DNA of 64,000 nt, taken from Bosea sp. BIWAKO-01. GTDB taxonomy: Bacteria; Pseudomonadota; Alphaproteobacteria; Rhizobiales; Beijerinckiaceae. Location of the stretch: contig NZ_BCQA01000001.1 in the NCBI RefSeq assembly GCF_001748145.1, forward strand, positions 3,436,501 through 3,500,500, read 5' to 3'. Positions 37,408 to 46,420 of the stretch are shown in pieces (within the stretch, counting starts at the first letter, position 1; every line of letters starts with the position of its first letter). A program made the position numbers and the translations under genes. The notes beneath the pieces are model-generated. The model was not told where the DNA came from and did not search any database. It worked only from the letters and a program-made list of their open reading frames with translations.

Positions 37408-38124
37408 ATGACGTCCGTGCTGACCCCCGAAAATCGCGAAAAACTGAAGCGCGTCTCCAGTGCTACGCTGACGACTGCTCTGTTCAAGCGTGGCTTCCGC
37501 AATGCCTTCATCCAGGACGTGCGGCCGCTCGGAACTGCGGCCCCTCGGATGGTTGGCGAGGCCTATACGCTGCGCTACATCCCGGCGCGTGAGGATCTCG
37601 ACCATCTCGGCGTCTTCGCGGATTTCGAGCATCCCCAGCGCAAGGCGGTCGAGGCTTGCCCGCCGGGCCATGTCATGGTGATCGACAGCCGCAAGGATGC
37701 GCGCGCAGCGTCTGCCGGCGGCATTCTTGTCTCGCGGCTGATGCAGCGGGGAGTCGCCGGAGTTGTCACTGATGGCGGCTTCCGGGATTCGCCCGACATT
37801 GCCCAGATGCCGTTCCCGGCCTTTCACAGCCGGCCGAGCGCCCCGACCAATCTGATCCGCCACCACGCCGCCGATATTAATGTCCCGATCGGCTGTGGCG
37901 ATGTGCCGGTATTCCCCGGTGACATCGTCGTCGGGGACGGCGAGGGAGTCTGCGTGATCCCGGCGCATCTCGCCAATGAGATCGCCGAGGAGGCCTATGA
38001 GCAGACGGCCTATGAGGATTTCGTCGAAGAACGTGTCCGCGCCGGCGAGACCATTTTTGGACTTTATCCGGCCAATGCGGAGACCAACGCGAAGTTCGCG
38101 GTCTGGCGGACGGGATGGGCCTGA
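37408..38124 (+). CDS. RraA-family protein (HMG aldolase-like)
   Basis: A 238-residue member of the RraA / 4-hydroxy-4-methyl-2-oxoglutarate aldolase family. Conserved motifs include GGILVSRLMQRGVAGVVTDGGFRD and the acidic DVPVFPGDIVVGDGEGV. In metabolic operons these proteins act as aldolases or decarboxylases on 2-oxo acids rather than as RNase E regulators. It follows the TctC gene by 120 bases, probably co-transcribed, and is the last gene of the sugar-acid region. The 181 bases after it, before the IS3 element, show no gene. Confidence 0.85.
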   Translation: MTSVLTPENREKLKRVSSATLTTALFKRGFRNAFIQDVRPLGTAAPRMVGEAYTLRYIPAREDLDHLGVFADFEHPQRKAVEACPPGHVMVIDSRKDARAASAGGILVSRLMQRGVAGVVTDGGFRDSPDIAQMPFPAFHSRPSAPTNLIRHHAADINVPIGCGDVPVFPGDIVVGDGEGVCVIPAHLANEIAEEAYEQTAYEDFVEERVRAGETIFGLYPANAETNAKFAVWRTGWA

Positions 38125-38341
38125 AGCAGGGGCGGTGAGCCAAAGGCAGGGCCTGCTAGTAGCGGGTCGAACAGGCAGAGGCGAAAGTCGGGACGAGATG
38201 GCCTAATCGTGCCGCCATCAGTCCACAGCGCTGCTTCATTCTGGGCCGGACAAAGCAATTCCCTGCTTGCAGGGATCTCCCAGTGATTTTCCTGGCTCAA
38301 TCGAGGCGTTTTGGCCTGCTGCCGGTTCTGTGGACGCTCAG

Positions 38342-39165
38342 TTAAGCTAATCCCACCTTCTTTTCGAACTCGGCCGGGCTGATTTAGCCGATGGTCGAGT
38401 GCCTGCGGATGGTGTTGTAGAACCGCTCGATGTAGTCGAACACGTCCGCCCTGGCGGCGTCGCGGGTTCGGTAGACCTTGCCCCTGATCCGCTCGGTTTT
38501 CAGGGATGAGAAGAAGCTCTCCATCGCGGCGTTGTCCCAGACGTTGCCAGATCGGCCCATCGAACAGGTGACGCCGTTTTCAGTTAAGAGCTCCTGGAAG
38601 TGCTGGCTGGTGTATTGGCTGCCTTGATCGGAGTGATGCAGCAACGCGTCCGGCTTGCCCCGGCGCCAGATCGCCATGATGAGCGCGTCGATGACGAGTC
38701 CCGCCGTCATCTCGGCCTTCATCGACCAGCCGACGACACGGCGCGAGAACAGGTCGATCACGGCCGCCACATAGAGCCAGCCTTCCGCCGTCCAGACGTA
38801 GGTGAAGTCGGCGACCCAGCGCTGGTTTAGACGCGTCGCGGTGAACTGACGATCGAGCACATTGGGTGCGATAACCGATGTGAGGCGCGCGCCTTCGTCC
38901 TTCGGCAGGCCACGCCGCCTGGGGCGTGCTCGCAGGGGACGCCATCTGCCAGGACATCGCGCCAGACACGGCGGGCACCATAGGTGCGGTCGCTGGCCTT
39001 GAAGCTCGCATAGACCTTGGCGCCAACCACCTCGTCGTCCTGGGAGCGCTGGCTCGGCGAGCGGGTCAGCCAGGCATGGAACCCCGAACGAGAGACATCC
39101 AGCGCGTCGCAAAGCCATGCCACCGGCCAGATGGAACGGTGCCTCGCGATGAATGAGAACCTCAT
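38342..39165 (-). pseudogene. IS3-family transposase OrfB (broken)
   Basis: The DDE integrase core is visible in two frames: the N-terminal part (YGARRVWRDVLADG) in one, and WVADFTYVWTAEGW, HHSDQGSQYTS and NVWDNAAMESFFSSLK in another. The frame change near 38935 is best explained by loss of about 40 bases between two TGCG repeats, because a helical segment normally present is missing. A further TAC-to-TAA change (38384-38386) cuts off the last residues (ISPAEFEKKVGLA). The ATG overlaps the orfA stop. Confidence 0.88.
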
Positions 39166-39453
39166 ATCGCTTCCCTCGCGAAGTAGGCTGCGGCCTTTTT
39201 TAGGATGTCGCGCTCCGCCTTGAGCTTGGCGACCTCACGCCGCAAACGCTCGATCTCAAGCTGCTCTGGCTTCATCTGGCCGTGCCCAGGAAAGGCCTGC
39301 CCCCGGATCGGCTGCAAACTCCTTCACCCATTTGCGCAGGACGTTCTCATGGACGCCGAGATCCCGCACCGCCTGTGCGACGCTCACCCCACGTTCCCTG
39401 ATCAGGCGAACTGCCTCGATCTTGAACTCACGCCCAAACCGTCTTCGCTGCAT
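39162..39453 (-). pseudogene. IS3-family OrfA (frameshifted)
   Basis: The HTH part is intact (RRFGREFKIEAVRLI and GVSVAQAVRDLGVHENVLRKW), then a run of five Gs where four would keep the frame shifts it to a stop. Past this point the normal leucine-zipper residues ([20 protein letters not shown]) can be read in the next frame up to the ATGA overlap with orfB. Confidence 0.85.
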
Positions 39454-39562
39454 ACGCCACCTCCGGCTTCATGAAACACCCAATCTCGGTGTCCACGAAA
39501 CCGGCAGCAGGCCAGAACGCGGGAGATGCCCAAGCTCGTCTAGCTGTCGAAGCTATGAAGAT

Positions 39563-40566
39563 TGTTCATCCGGGGCGGTGCTGAGAGGCTGGGGTTGTGA
39601 AGCTCCAACTCCTGGACCGCAGATCCCCGGATGGACGTGCACAACAATGCCCGCCTGACGCCATCCGGTCGAGCCCTGTTGGCCGCACGCGTCGAGGGAG
39701 GGTGGCCCGTCAAGGCGGCGGCGCTGGCGGCGGGCGTGTCTACACGGACCCCGCATACCTGGCTGCGCCGGTATCGGCAGGGCGGCGAGCGCAGGCACCA
39801 CGACCGCAGCTCGGCTCCTCGGCGCTGTCGGCACGCGAAGCGTGCACGGCGGCTCGCCGCGATCGCGGCGCTGCGGCGTCAGCGGTTGAGCGGCCCGCAG
39901 ATCGCGGCTGTGCTTGGCATGCTGCGCTCGACCGTGGGCGCCATTCTGCGCCGTCTGGGACTGAACCGACTGTCGGCGCTCGAGCCGAAACCCGAGATCG
40001 TGCGCTACGAGCGTGCCGCGCTAGGCGAATTGATCCATCTCGACATCAAGAGCCTGGGCCGGATCGACGGGATCGGTCATCGCATCACCGGCAAGCGCAG
40101 CGGCCAAAGCCGCAATCGCGGCATCGGCTGGGACCATCTGCATGTCGCGATCGACGACGCCTCGCGGCTGGCCTATGTCGAAGTGCTGCCAAGCCTCAGT
40201 CAGGGTGACGCGACCGCCTTTCTCGAGCGCACGCTCGCCTGGTTCGACCGTCTCGGCGTCACGGTCGAGCGCGTGATAAACGACAACGGCTCCGCCTATC
40301 GTTCGAAGCGCTTCGCCGCAGCCCTCGCCAAGGCCGGCGTCCGCCAGATCTGCACTCGGCCATACACCCCGCGAACCAACGGCAAGGCCGAGCGCTCCAT
40401 CCAGACCAGCCTACGCATACGCCAGGCCCTATGCCTCATCAGACGAGCGCCACGCCGCCATCGAGCCATGGGCGAACGACTACAACTGCAGCCGACCTCA
40501 CTCAGCCCTCGGCGGAAAGCGGCCATGGACAAGGTTGAACAACCTTCTTGGAAACGACAACTAGCG
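39563..40566 (+). mobile_element. IS481-family element, truncated or decayed
   Basis: A transposase gene preceded by TGTTCATCCGGGG (39563) that may be the left end. No matching inverted repeat was found after the gene, whose last codons overlap the stop of the GST gene, so the right end is lost or lies within GST. It begins only 42 bases from the IS3 element. The edges are approximate. Confidence 0.6.
39631..40564 (+). pseudogene. IS481-family transposase (frameshifted near C terminus)
   Basis: The N-terminal HTH (NNARLTPSGRALLAARV) and integrase core with DDE residues (HLDIKSLGRI, VINDNGSAYRS, PRTNGKAERSIQTSL) are in one frame. After about 40410 the expected C terminus (YASSDERHAAIEPWANDYN, then RPHSALGG) is in another frame and ends at TAG 40562-40564. 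A loss of a few bases near the REWAYA position explains this. The original frame runs on without meaning to 40575. Confidence 0.85.
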
Positions 40567-41178
40567 CGCGACTGAGGGGGAATCGCGATGGCGCGTCGCT
40601 TCAAAGGCGGGAACCTGCGCGGCGAAGTCGTAGAGCCAGCCCGCCAGGACGGGAAAGGTCGCACGCCAAGCCCCCTCGAAACGAAGATCGAGGTATCCAA
40701 GCGCCGCAGCTAAGGAAAAGTCGCCGATTTGCAGCCGATGGCCAGGGCGGACGACAATTTGGCTCGCGCGTGCCAAGCCGCGCGTAATCTTTGCCTCCTG
40801 GTGCGCCGTCCAGCGCGGTTCGCGCTTTGCCTCCTGGCGCCAGCGCCGTTCGTAAATAATAAGAACGATCGCCTCCATCACGCCGTCAGCCAGGGCTTCG
40901 TAGGCCTGTCCGACAAAGTAGGCGTCGCCCCGCTGAGACAGAGCATGTCCGCTCTGTGCGTCGAGATAGGCGGCAATCACAGCCGAATCGAATAACGCGT
41001 CGCCCTGCAGCGTGATCAGCGTCGGAATCTTGGAGAGCGGATTCGCGGCAAGGAAGGCGGCGTCGGGCGTCGCCGTATCGACGAAGCGCTCATCAACGAT
41101 GCCTTCAAACCCGAGATGGCGCGTCAGCATACGCACCTTACGGGAGAAGGGAGAGGCGGGAGCGCAGTAGAGGATCAT
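40561..41178 (-). CDS. Glutathione S-transferase family protein
   Basis: A 205-residue GST. The thioredoxin-like N terminus has MILYCAPASPFSRKVR (probable catalytic Ser/Cys region) and the cis-Pro motif SKIPTL, followed by the Glu-Ser-type FDSAVIAAYL and an all-helical C-terminal domain. It starts in the stop codon of the preceding glycosyltransferase (TGATG), so it is translated with the glycan cluster, an unusual partner. Its last residues (RHRDSPSVAR) abut the IS481 remnant and may have been altered by it. Confidence 0.85.
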   Translation of the reverse strand: MILYCAPASPFSRKVRMLTRHLGFEGIVDERFVDTATPDAAFLAANPLSKIPTLITLQGDALFDSAVIAAYLDAQSGHALSQRGDAYFVGQAYEALADGVMEAIVLIIYERRWRQEAKREPRWTAHQEAKITRGLARASQIVVRPGHRLQIGDFSLAAALGYLDLRFEGAWRATFPVLAGWLYDFAAQVPAFEATRHRDSPSVAR

Positions 41179-42089
41179 CAGGCTGGTTCTTTCGAGGCAC
41201 GTGTCAGCCGCCCGCGGGCCACCGCCGCGGCGCCGGCGGCGAGGCGGCTGAGCGTATGCAGGGGCCGTTGCGCGAAGGCCGCCACGGCCGGGCGGACAAG
41301 AGAACCGAACTTACCCTCGAAGGCGTAGGTGCCTGCCGCCTGCAACCAGATGTCAGCTGTCGCTTTGCGACGGTCGGCCGGCGCGAGGGCGGCGAAGACG
41401 TCGCGGTGCTTTGTGAGTAGTAGTACGGCCGACCGCTCCACAACCTCCCCGAGCCGCGCGCGGCGATTATAGACGCGTGCCAGCGGCTCGCGCACCGCGA
41501 CGATCGATCCCCCGCGAGTGTAGCGGATCAGCCAGTCCCAATCCTCGAAGCGAGGCAGCGTCTCATCGAACGGACCGACGGTGTCGAAAACGGCGCGGCG
41601 TGTGAGCTGAGTCGTTCCGGGATTCAGGTCGCAATCCATCGCCAGCCGACGCGCCCAGTCGGGACTGTCCTCAAGCGGTTGCAGCCGCGTAACGGCGTGG
41701 TCGAGGAGATGCATCTCGACCCCGGTGCAAGAGACCCCAACGTTGGCGGGCGCGTGTTCAAGCGCTGAAATTTGGATTTCGAGCTTGCGGGGAAACCATT
41801 CGTCGTCCGAATCAAGAAAGGCAACGAGCGATCCGCGCGACGCCGTGACGCCGGTGTTGCGCGCTGCTGATGCACCACCGTTGCGCTCGCGACGCAGCAG
41901 CCGCAGGCGCGGATCGTTGATTGCCGTAACGATTGCGGCGGAATCGTCGCTGGAGGCGTCATCGACGACTATCACTTCAATATCTCCGAAGCTCTGCGCC
42001 AAGGCGCTTTCGACCGCGCGCCGGATGCAGGCAGCGCGGTTGAACATCGGGATCACGACGCTGACATGTGGGGCTGATGCCGTCGTCAT
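41178..42089 (-). CDS. Family 2 glycosyltransferase
   Basis: A 303-residue GT-A enzyme. Nucleotide-binding DDASSDDS and the metal motif DSDDEW (DXD-like) are clear, as is the catalytic region RFEDWDW. It transfers a sugar from a nucleotide donor to a growing glycan in the cytoplasm; donor and acceptor are unknown. It overlaps both neighbours, within a minus-strand cluster of three glycosyltransferases and a GST. Confidence 0.88.
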   Translation of the reverse strand: MTTASAPHVSVVIPMFNRAACIRRAVESALAQSFGDIEVIVVDDASSDDSAAIVTAINDPRLRLLRRERNGGASAARNTGVTASRGSLVAFLDSDDEWFPRKLEIQISALEHAPANVGVSCTGVEMHLLDHAVTRLQPLEDSPDWARRLAMDCDLNPGTTQLTRRAVFDTVGPFDETLPRFEDWDWLIRYTRGGSIVAVREPLARVYNRRARLGEVVERSAVLLLTKHRDVFAALAPADRRKATADIWLQAAGTYAFEGKFGSLVRPAVAAFAQRPLHTLSRLAAGAAAVARGRLTRASKEPA

Positions 42090-43102
42090 GGCTCCTCTTT
42101 AATAGCGGCGGGATCGAGGCGGAAGGTCTGGTCGAGAACTGCCTGCCTGTGGAAGCGAGCAGGCAGCAGGGGCGACGCGAGCGCGTGTAGCCAACCGGAC
42201 AGTGGCTGCGCTGCGGCGTAGGCGAGATGGCCAGCCGCGCGACGTTGCGTGGCGTCGACCGGTTCGGCCCAGCGCGGTTTCAGCGCATAGGATTGCAGGG
42301 CGTAGCGCAGGGCCGGTGTGTCCGGCGCGCGAAGGCCGACGAGTGCGGCATGATAATAAGCGGCGCTTAGTGCCTGAGGCCCCAGCTTGCGGATATGTTC
42401 GGGAAGGTCGGGGCGCGCCAGTAGCCGTTTGATCATCTCAATCTTCTGGCGCGCCAGACGCGGCCCCTGTCCACGGCGGGTTATACCGCCAGCGTGCAGC
42501 CGCCAAGTCGCCAGCACCTGCGGCAGCCGCTTTACTTTTGCGCCGCGTAGGCCGTATCGCAGCCAGAAATCGTAATCAGAGATCAGCGAGGCGCGGGCGT
42601 CGCGCACGGGCTCGCCGGCGAGAGCGCCGACCCGAAAGAAGGCTCCCGGTCCGGGGAGGCAGAAATGCTGGCAGAACAGCACCTCATAGTCATAGTCACG
42701 CGTCGCAACCTTCGCTAACTGCCGCCCGTTCGCATCGATCTTGAGCCAATCCGGATAGACCGCATCTAGGGTGGCATCGTCGCGGAAGGCCGCGCGCACG
42801 GCATCGAGGAGGCCCGGCAGGACCGGATCGTCGGCATTGACGATTCCGATGATCTCACGGTCTGCGCGCGCGACGCCCGCGTTGACGGCATCTGCCTCAC
42901 CGGCGTTGGCCTGCCTGATCAGCTCAATCGGTAGATCGGCGGCCGTGAGCCGAGCCCGCGTGTCGTCGGTCGAACCATCGTCAACGACGACATAACGGTC
43001 CCCTGGACGCAACTGTGCGGCGACGGAGGACGCGGTCTCAACAATATAGTCGGCTCCGTTGAATACCGGCGTAACCACGGCGAGCGAGGGGTCCTGCGTC
43101 AT
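42086..43102 (-). CDS. Family 2 glycosyltransferase
   Basis: A 338-residue GT-A protein with VVVDDGSTDDT, the NADDPVLPG acidic motif and SDYDFWLRYG. A long helical C-terminal extension (about 230-338) is unlike the shorter neighbour. It overlaps genes on both sides by 4 bases, so one transcript is likely. Confidence 0.88.
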   Translation of the reverse strand: MTQDPSLAVVTPVFNGADYIVETASSVAAQLRPGDRYVVVDDGSTDDTRARLTAADLPIELIRQANAGEADAVNAGVARADREIIGIVNADDPVLPGLLDAVRAAFRDDATLDAVYPDWLKIDANGRQLAKVATRDYDYEVLFCQHFCLPGPGAFFRVGALAGEPVRDARASLISDYDFWLRYGLRGAKVKRLPQVLATWRLHAGGITRRGQGPRLARQKIEMIKRLLARPDLPEHIRKLGPQALSAAYYHAALVGLRAPDTPALRYALQSYALKPRWAEPVDATQRRAAGHLAYAAAQPLSGWLHALASPLLPARFHRQAVLDQTFRLDPAAIKEEP

Positions 43103-44232
43103 GACAGCGGCTCCTGTGCGGCAAGGCGGCGATAGAGGGACTCATAGGCGCGCGTCATCGCGTCGAGCCCGTGACGCGCGCGGGTTTCGGCAAAGGATGC
43201 CGCCCACCGCGGATCGCCGGCCCGCGCGAAGGTGAGGGCGGCGGCAAGCGATTGCGGTTCGGCGGGAGGCGCCAGCGCTTCGCGTGGACAGGGCAGTCGC
43301 TCTACGTCGCCGACGCGGGTTGCGGCAATCGGCTTGTCCATAGCCAGTGCCTCAAGCAAAGCCATGGGCATGGCCTCGCCATAGCGCGAACCGAGTAGAA
43401 CAGCGTCGGACGCGTCAAGCAGGCCCGGCATATCGGAAACCTCACCGAGCATTACGACGGCAGCGCCTAGCCCGCGCGCAGTGATCAGGCCGCGCAATCT
43501 CGCGTCTGAGCCGTTCATGCCGCGTCCCGCAAGCAGCAGTCGTGCCTTCGGCGTATCGCGTCGGAATAGCGAGAAAGCGTCGAGACAATTGGGCAAGTCC
43601 TTCTGCGGATCGTTGCGAGCGCTTAAAAGTACGGCGAAGGCGTCGTCGGCGAGGCCGAACGCGGCGCGGCGCACTGCACGCCGCTCCGCGTCTGGACGGA
43701 AGAGGGCAAGATCGACGCCGTTATCGATGACGAGGCCGCGTCGTGGCGCATAGCCCCGCGCCTCATGAAAAGCCCGAGCTGAGGCCGCGCAATAGACGAT
43801 CGCGTCGGGCATCGAGCGCGAGCGCGCGGCGAGCGTGCGATCGATCAGATGCAACGGTGGATTAGCAAGAAACCGCGGAAACGTAGTGTTGTGGATCGAC
43901 CACACCAGAGGCACCCGACCACCAACGGCGAGGCTAAGGAAGGCGCCATAATAGAGCCAACCCTGCACTATGTCGGGTCTCAATCGCTCAACCAGAGCGC
44001 GTAGACGTCGACGCGATGCCGGCAGATGGGTAACTCCCCCTAATCGGCGCGTCAGGTCAAAGCCGAGATCCTCGACCATTAAATCCGCGCGGTCGAAAAA
44101 CACCTCCTCCTGCATTAGCGCTACATGATGGGCGACTCCGCCCGGGGCCCGCGTCGCGAGTTCGAACAGCAGCCGCTCCGCGCCGCCCTGGCGCAGATGA
44201 GGAGCAATGTGCAGGATCTTTAGCCCAGCCAT
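43099..44232 (-). CDS. Family 4 glycosyltransferase
   Basis: A 377-residue GT-B enzyme. The N-terminal acceptor domain starts HIAPHLRQGGAERLLFEL; the C-terminal donor domain has LLSARNDPQKDLP and GSRYGEAMPMALLEALAMDKP with the family E-x7-E pattern. It is one of two consecutive genes whose products end and begin in ATGA overlaps. It follows the UDP-sugar epimerase gene by 18 bases. Confidence 0.88.
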   Translation of the reverse strand: MAGLKILHIAPHLRQGGAERLLFELATRAPGGVAHHVALMQEEVFFDRADLMVEDLGFDLTRRLGGVTHLPASRRRLRALVERLRPDIVQGWLYYGAFLSLAVGGRVPLVWSIHNTTFPRFLANPPLHLIDRTLAARSRSMPDAIVYCAASARAFHEARGYAPRRGLVIDNGVDLALFRPDAERRAVRRAAFGLADDAFAVLLSARNDPQKDLPNCLDAFSLFRRDTPKARLLLAGRGMNGSDARLRGLITARGLGAAVVMLGEVSDMPGLLDASDAVLLGSRYGEAMPMALLEALAMDKPIAATRVGDVERLPCPREALAPPAEPQSLAAALTFARAGDPRWAASFAETRARHGLDAMTRAYESLYRRLAAQEPLS

Positions 44233-44250
44233 GCAGCGCTCACTAAGACC

Positions 44251-45375
44251 TCACTGCTTACGCCACACCGTCCGATTGACGTAGTCGATGTAGCTCAGAA
44301 CGATGGCGACTACCTTGCGCGAAACAGGGCCGGCGACATAGTCGCTGACTCGCCGCGGCGTCAGCCCGGTAGCCTGGGCGCGCATGACGAAGCGGACCGA
44401 GTCAAGCACCGACGCACGCGTGAGCCCGGACATCACGAGCGTCCCCTCGTCCATGCCCTCGGGGCGCTCATGTGCCTGGCGAATGGTCACAGCAGGGAAG
44501 CCCAGCAGCGAGCTTTCCTCCGTGATTGTGCCGCTGTCGGAGACGACGCAGGCCGCCGTCATTTGCAGCTTGATATAGTCGTGGAAACCGAACGGCGGCA
44601 GGAACTGAACGCGCGAATCGAGCTGTTTCTCGCCGAGAGCCTCCAGCCGTTTGCGGGTGCGCGGATGGGTTGACACGATCACGGGCCAGCTGTGGGCCTC
44701 GGCTAGCCCATTGAGCGAGTCAAGCAGATCGGCAAGGTTGCGCTCGCTGTCGACATTTTCCTCGCGATGACTCGAGACGACGAAAAATTGGCGTTTGGTC
44801 AGGCCGAGGCGGGTGACGACGTCGGAAGTCTCGTAGCGGGGACGGAAATGCTCGAGCACCTCATGCATGTGCGAGCCTACGTTGAAGGTCAGCTCGGGCG
44901 GCAGGCCCTCAGCGAGCAAATAGCGCCGGGCGTGCTCGGTCAGAGTCATGTTGACGTCGGAGAGATGATCAATGACCTTGCGGTTGAGTTCTTCGGGGAC
45001 ACGCTGATCGAAGCAGCGATTGCCGGCCTCCATGTGGAAGACTGGGATTTTGCGCCGCTTGGCTGAGATCACCGCCAGGCCCGAATTGGTGTCACCGTAG
45101 ATGAGCACTGCATCAGGCTTCTCTAGCTCCATCACCGCGTCGGAGCGCCTGAGCACCTCAGCGATAGTGTCGATTGCCGAGCCACCGGCGGCCTCGAGAA
45201 AATGGTCCGGCTTGCGGATGTCCAAATCCTCAAAAAACACCTGATTGAGGCCATAATCGTAATTCTGACCGGTGTGGACTAGGACGTGATGGGTCTGCTC
45301 GTCGAGTTGGGCGAAGACGCGACACATCTTGATCAGCTCGGGCCGAGTGCCCACAATCGACATCACCTTGCGCAT
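44251..45375 (-). CDS. UDP-HexNAc 2-epimerase (WbjD/FnlC/WbvD type)
   Basis: A 374-residue non-hydrolysing 2-epimerase. Motifs: GTRPELIKM, HMEAGNRCFDQRVPEELNR, SSHREENVDSE and SDSGTITEESSLLGFP. The ENRCFDQRVPEE region is typical of the branch that inverts C2 of 6-deoxy-L-HexNAc sugars, rather than plain UDP-GlcNAc 2-epimerase. With the two genes upstream it forms a three-step set from UDP-GlcNAc. Confidence 0.88.
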   Translation of the reverse strand: MRKVMSIVGTRPELIKMCRVFAQLDEQTHHVLVHTGQNYDYGLNQVFFEDLDIRKPDHFLEAAGGSAIDTIAEVLRRSDAVMELEKPDAVLIYGDTNSGLAVISAKRRKIPVFHMEAGNRCFDQRVPEELNRKVIDHLSDVNMTLTEHARRYLLAEGLPPELTFNVGSHMHEVLEHFRPRYETSDVVTRLGLTKRQFFVVSSHREENVDSERNLADLLDSLNGLAEAHSWPVIVSTHPRTRKRLEALGEKQLDSRVQFLPPFGFHDYIKLQMTAACVVSDSGTITEESSLLGFPAVTIRQAHERPEGMDEGTLVMSGLTRASVLDSVRFVMRAQATGLTPRRVSDYVAGPVSRKVVAIVLSYIDYVNRTVWRKQ

Positions 45376-45377
45376 GT

Positions 45378-46391
45378 CTAGTTCCGCAATTCGGCCTGGA
45401 TGTAGTCGAGGCCGAGAAGCAACTTCTTCACCCCCTCAACGTCAAGAATCTCGGTGTTGTCGGAAGTGTAGTCCTCCGCCATCGAGATCGCACTTTCGCC
45501 CTCGACGAAATATTTGGCGTAGTTGAGATCGCGGTTGTCCTGGGGGACACGGTAATAGCCACCGTGATCGGCTGCGCGCGCCATCTCCTCGCGTGAGACA
45601 AGTGACTCGTAACGCTTCTCGCCATGGCGGGTGCCAATCACTTTGATCGGAACGCGCTTTTCGAAGATCTGCATCACCGCCTCTGCAAGGTGGCCGATCG
45701 TCGAGGCGGGGGCCTTCTTGACGAAAATGTCGCCTTGCTCAGCGTTGCGATACGCATAGATGACCAAATCCACAGATTCTTCGAGCGACATCAGAAAGCG
45801 CGTCATGTTTGGATCGGTGATGGTGATCGACTGGCCAGCCTTCACCTGCGAGACGAAGAGTGGAATCACCGAGCCACGCGACGCCATCACGTTGCCGTAG
45901 CGTGTGGCACACAATGTGGTGTCACTCTGTGAAAGCAAGCGGGCGCGTGCGACCGTGATCTTCTCCATCATCGCCTTGCTGATACCCATGGCGTTGATCG
46001 GGTAGACCGCCTTGTCCGTAGAGAGCACAACGACGCGCCGGGCGCCAGCGTCAATGGCGGCCTCAAGCACGTTGCTCGCGCCGAGGACGTTCGTGCGCAC
46101 CGCCTCCATCGGGTAGAACTCGCAAGAGGGCACTTGTTTTAGTGCGGCAGCGTGAAAGATAAAGTCGACGCCGCGCATCGGGGCGCGCAAGCTGCTAGGC
46201 TCACGCACGTCGCCGATGTAGAATTTGACGCGATCGTTCTTTAGCTCGAGGCGCATGTCCTCCTGCTTCTTCTCGTCGCGGCTGAAGACGCGGACCTCGC
46301 CGATTCCCTCGCTCAGGAAGCGGCGGAGAACAACATTGCCGAAGGATCCGGTTCCGCCCGTGATGAGCAGGGTCTTGCCCTTGATGTCCAT
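45378..46391 (-). CDS. UDP-GlcNAc 4,6-dehydratase/5-epimerase (WbjB/FnlA/CapE type)
   Basis: A 337-residue extended SDR that starts the L-sugar pathway. NAD-binding TGGTGSFGN, then STDKAVYPINAMGISKAMME, in which Met takes the place of the usual catalytic Tyr in YxxxK (MxxxK), a hallmark of this inverting dehydratase group. The ATG at 46391 fits the family N terminus; the frame runs longer but without homology-like content. It is 2 bases upstream of the 2-epimerase gene. Confidence 0.9.
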   Translation of the reverse strand: MDIKGKTLLITGGTGSFGNVVLRRFLSEGIGEVRVFSRDEKKQEDMRLELKNDRVKFYIGDVREPSSLRAPMRGVDFIFHAAALKQVPSCEFYPMEAVRTNVLGASNVLEAAIDAGARRVVVLSTDKAVYPINAMGISKAMMEKITVARARLLSQSDTTLCATRYGNVMASRGSVIPLFVSQVKAGQSITITDPNMTRFLMSLEESVDLVIYAYRNAEQGDIFVKKAPASTIGHLAEAVMQIFEKRVPIKVIGTRHGEKRYESLVSREEMARAADHGGYYRVPQDNRDLNYAKYFVEGESAISMAEDYTSDNTEILDVEGVKKLLLGLDYIQAELRN

Positions 46392-46420
46392 GGGATAGAT
46401 TACTTTCTTTTGGCGCGCGC

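Larger units (their letters stand above)
38306..39520 (-). mobile_element. IS3-family element, inactivated
   Basis: Terminal inverted repeats are visible: TGGCCTGCTGCCGGTT at 38312 and its complement ending at 39514, with the match extending outward over GCGTT/AACGC to about 38306 and 39520. The inside holds an orfA/orfB pair on the minus strand with an A6G slippery run (near 39200) for programmed frameshifting. There are at least three lesions: an extra G in orfA, a deletion in orfB, and a stop near the orfB end. No target duplication is obvious. Confidence 0.85.

Noticed and set aside
38125..38305. Gene or attachment site between RraA gene and IS3
   Set aside because: No ORF with motifs and no direct repeat that would mark an attachment site.
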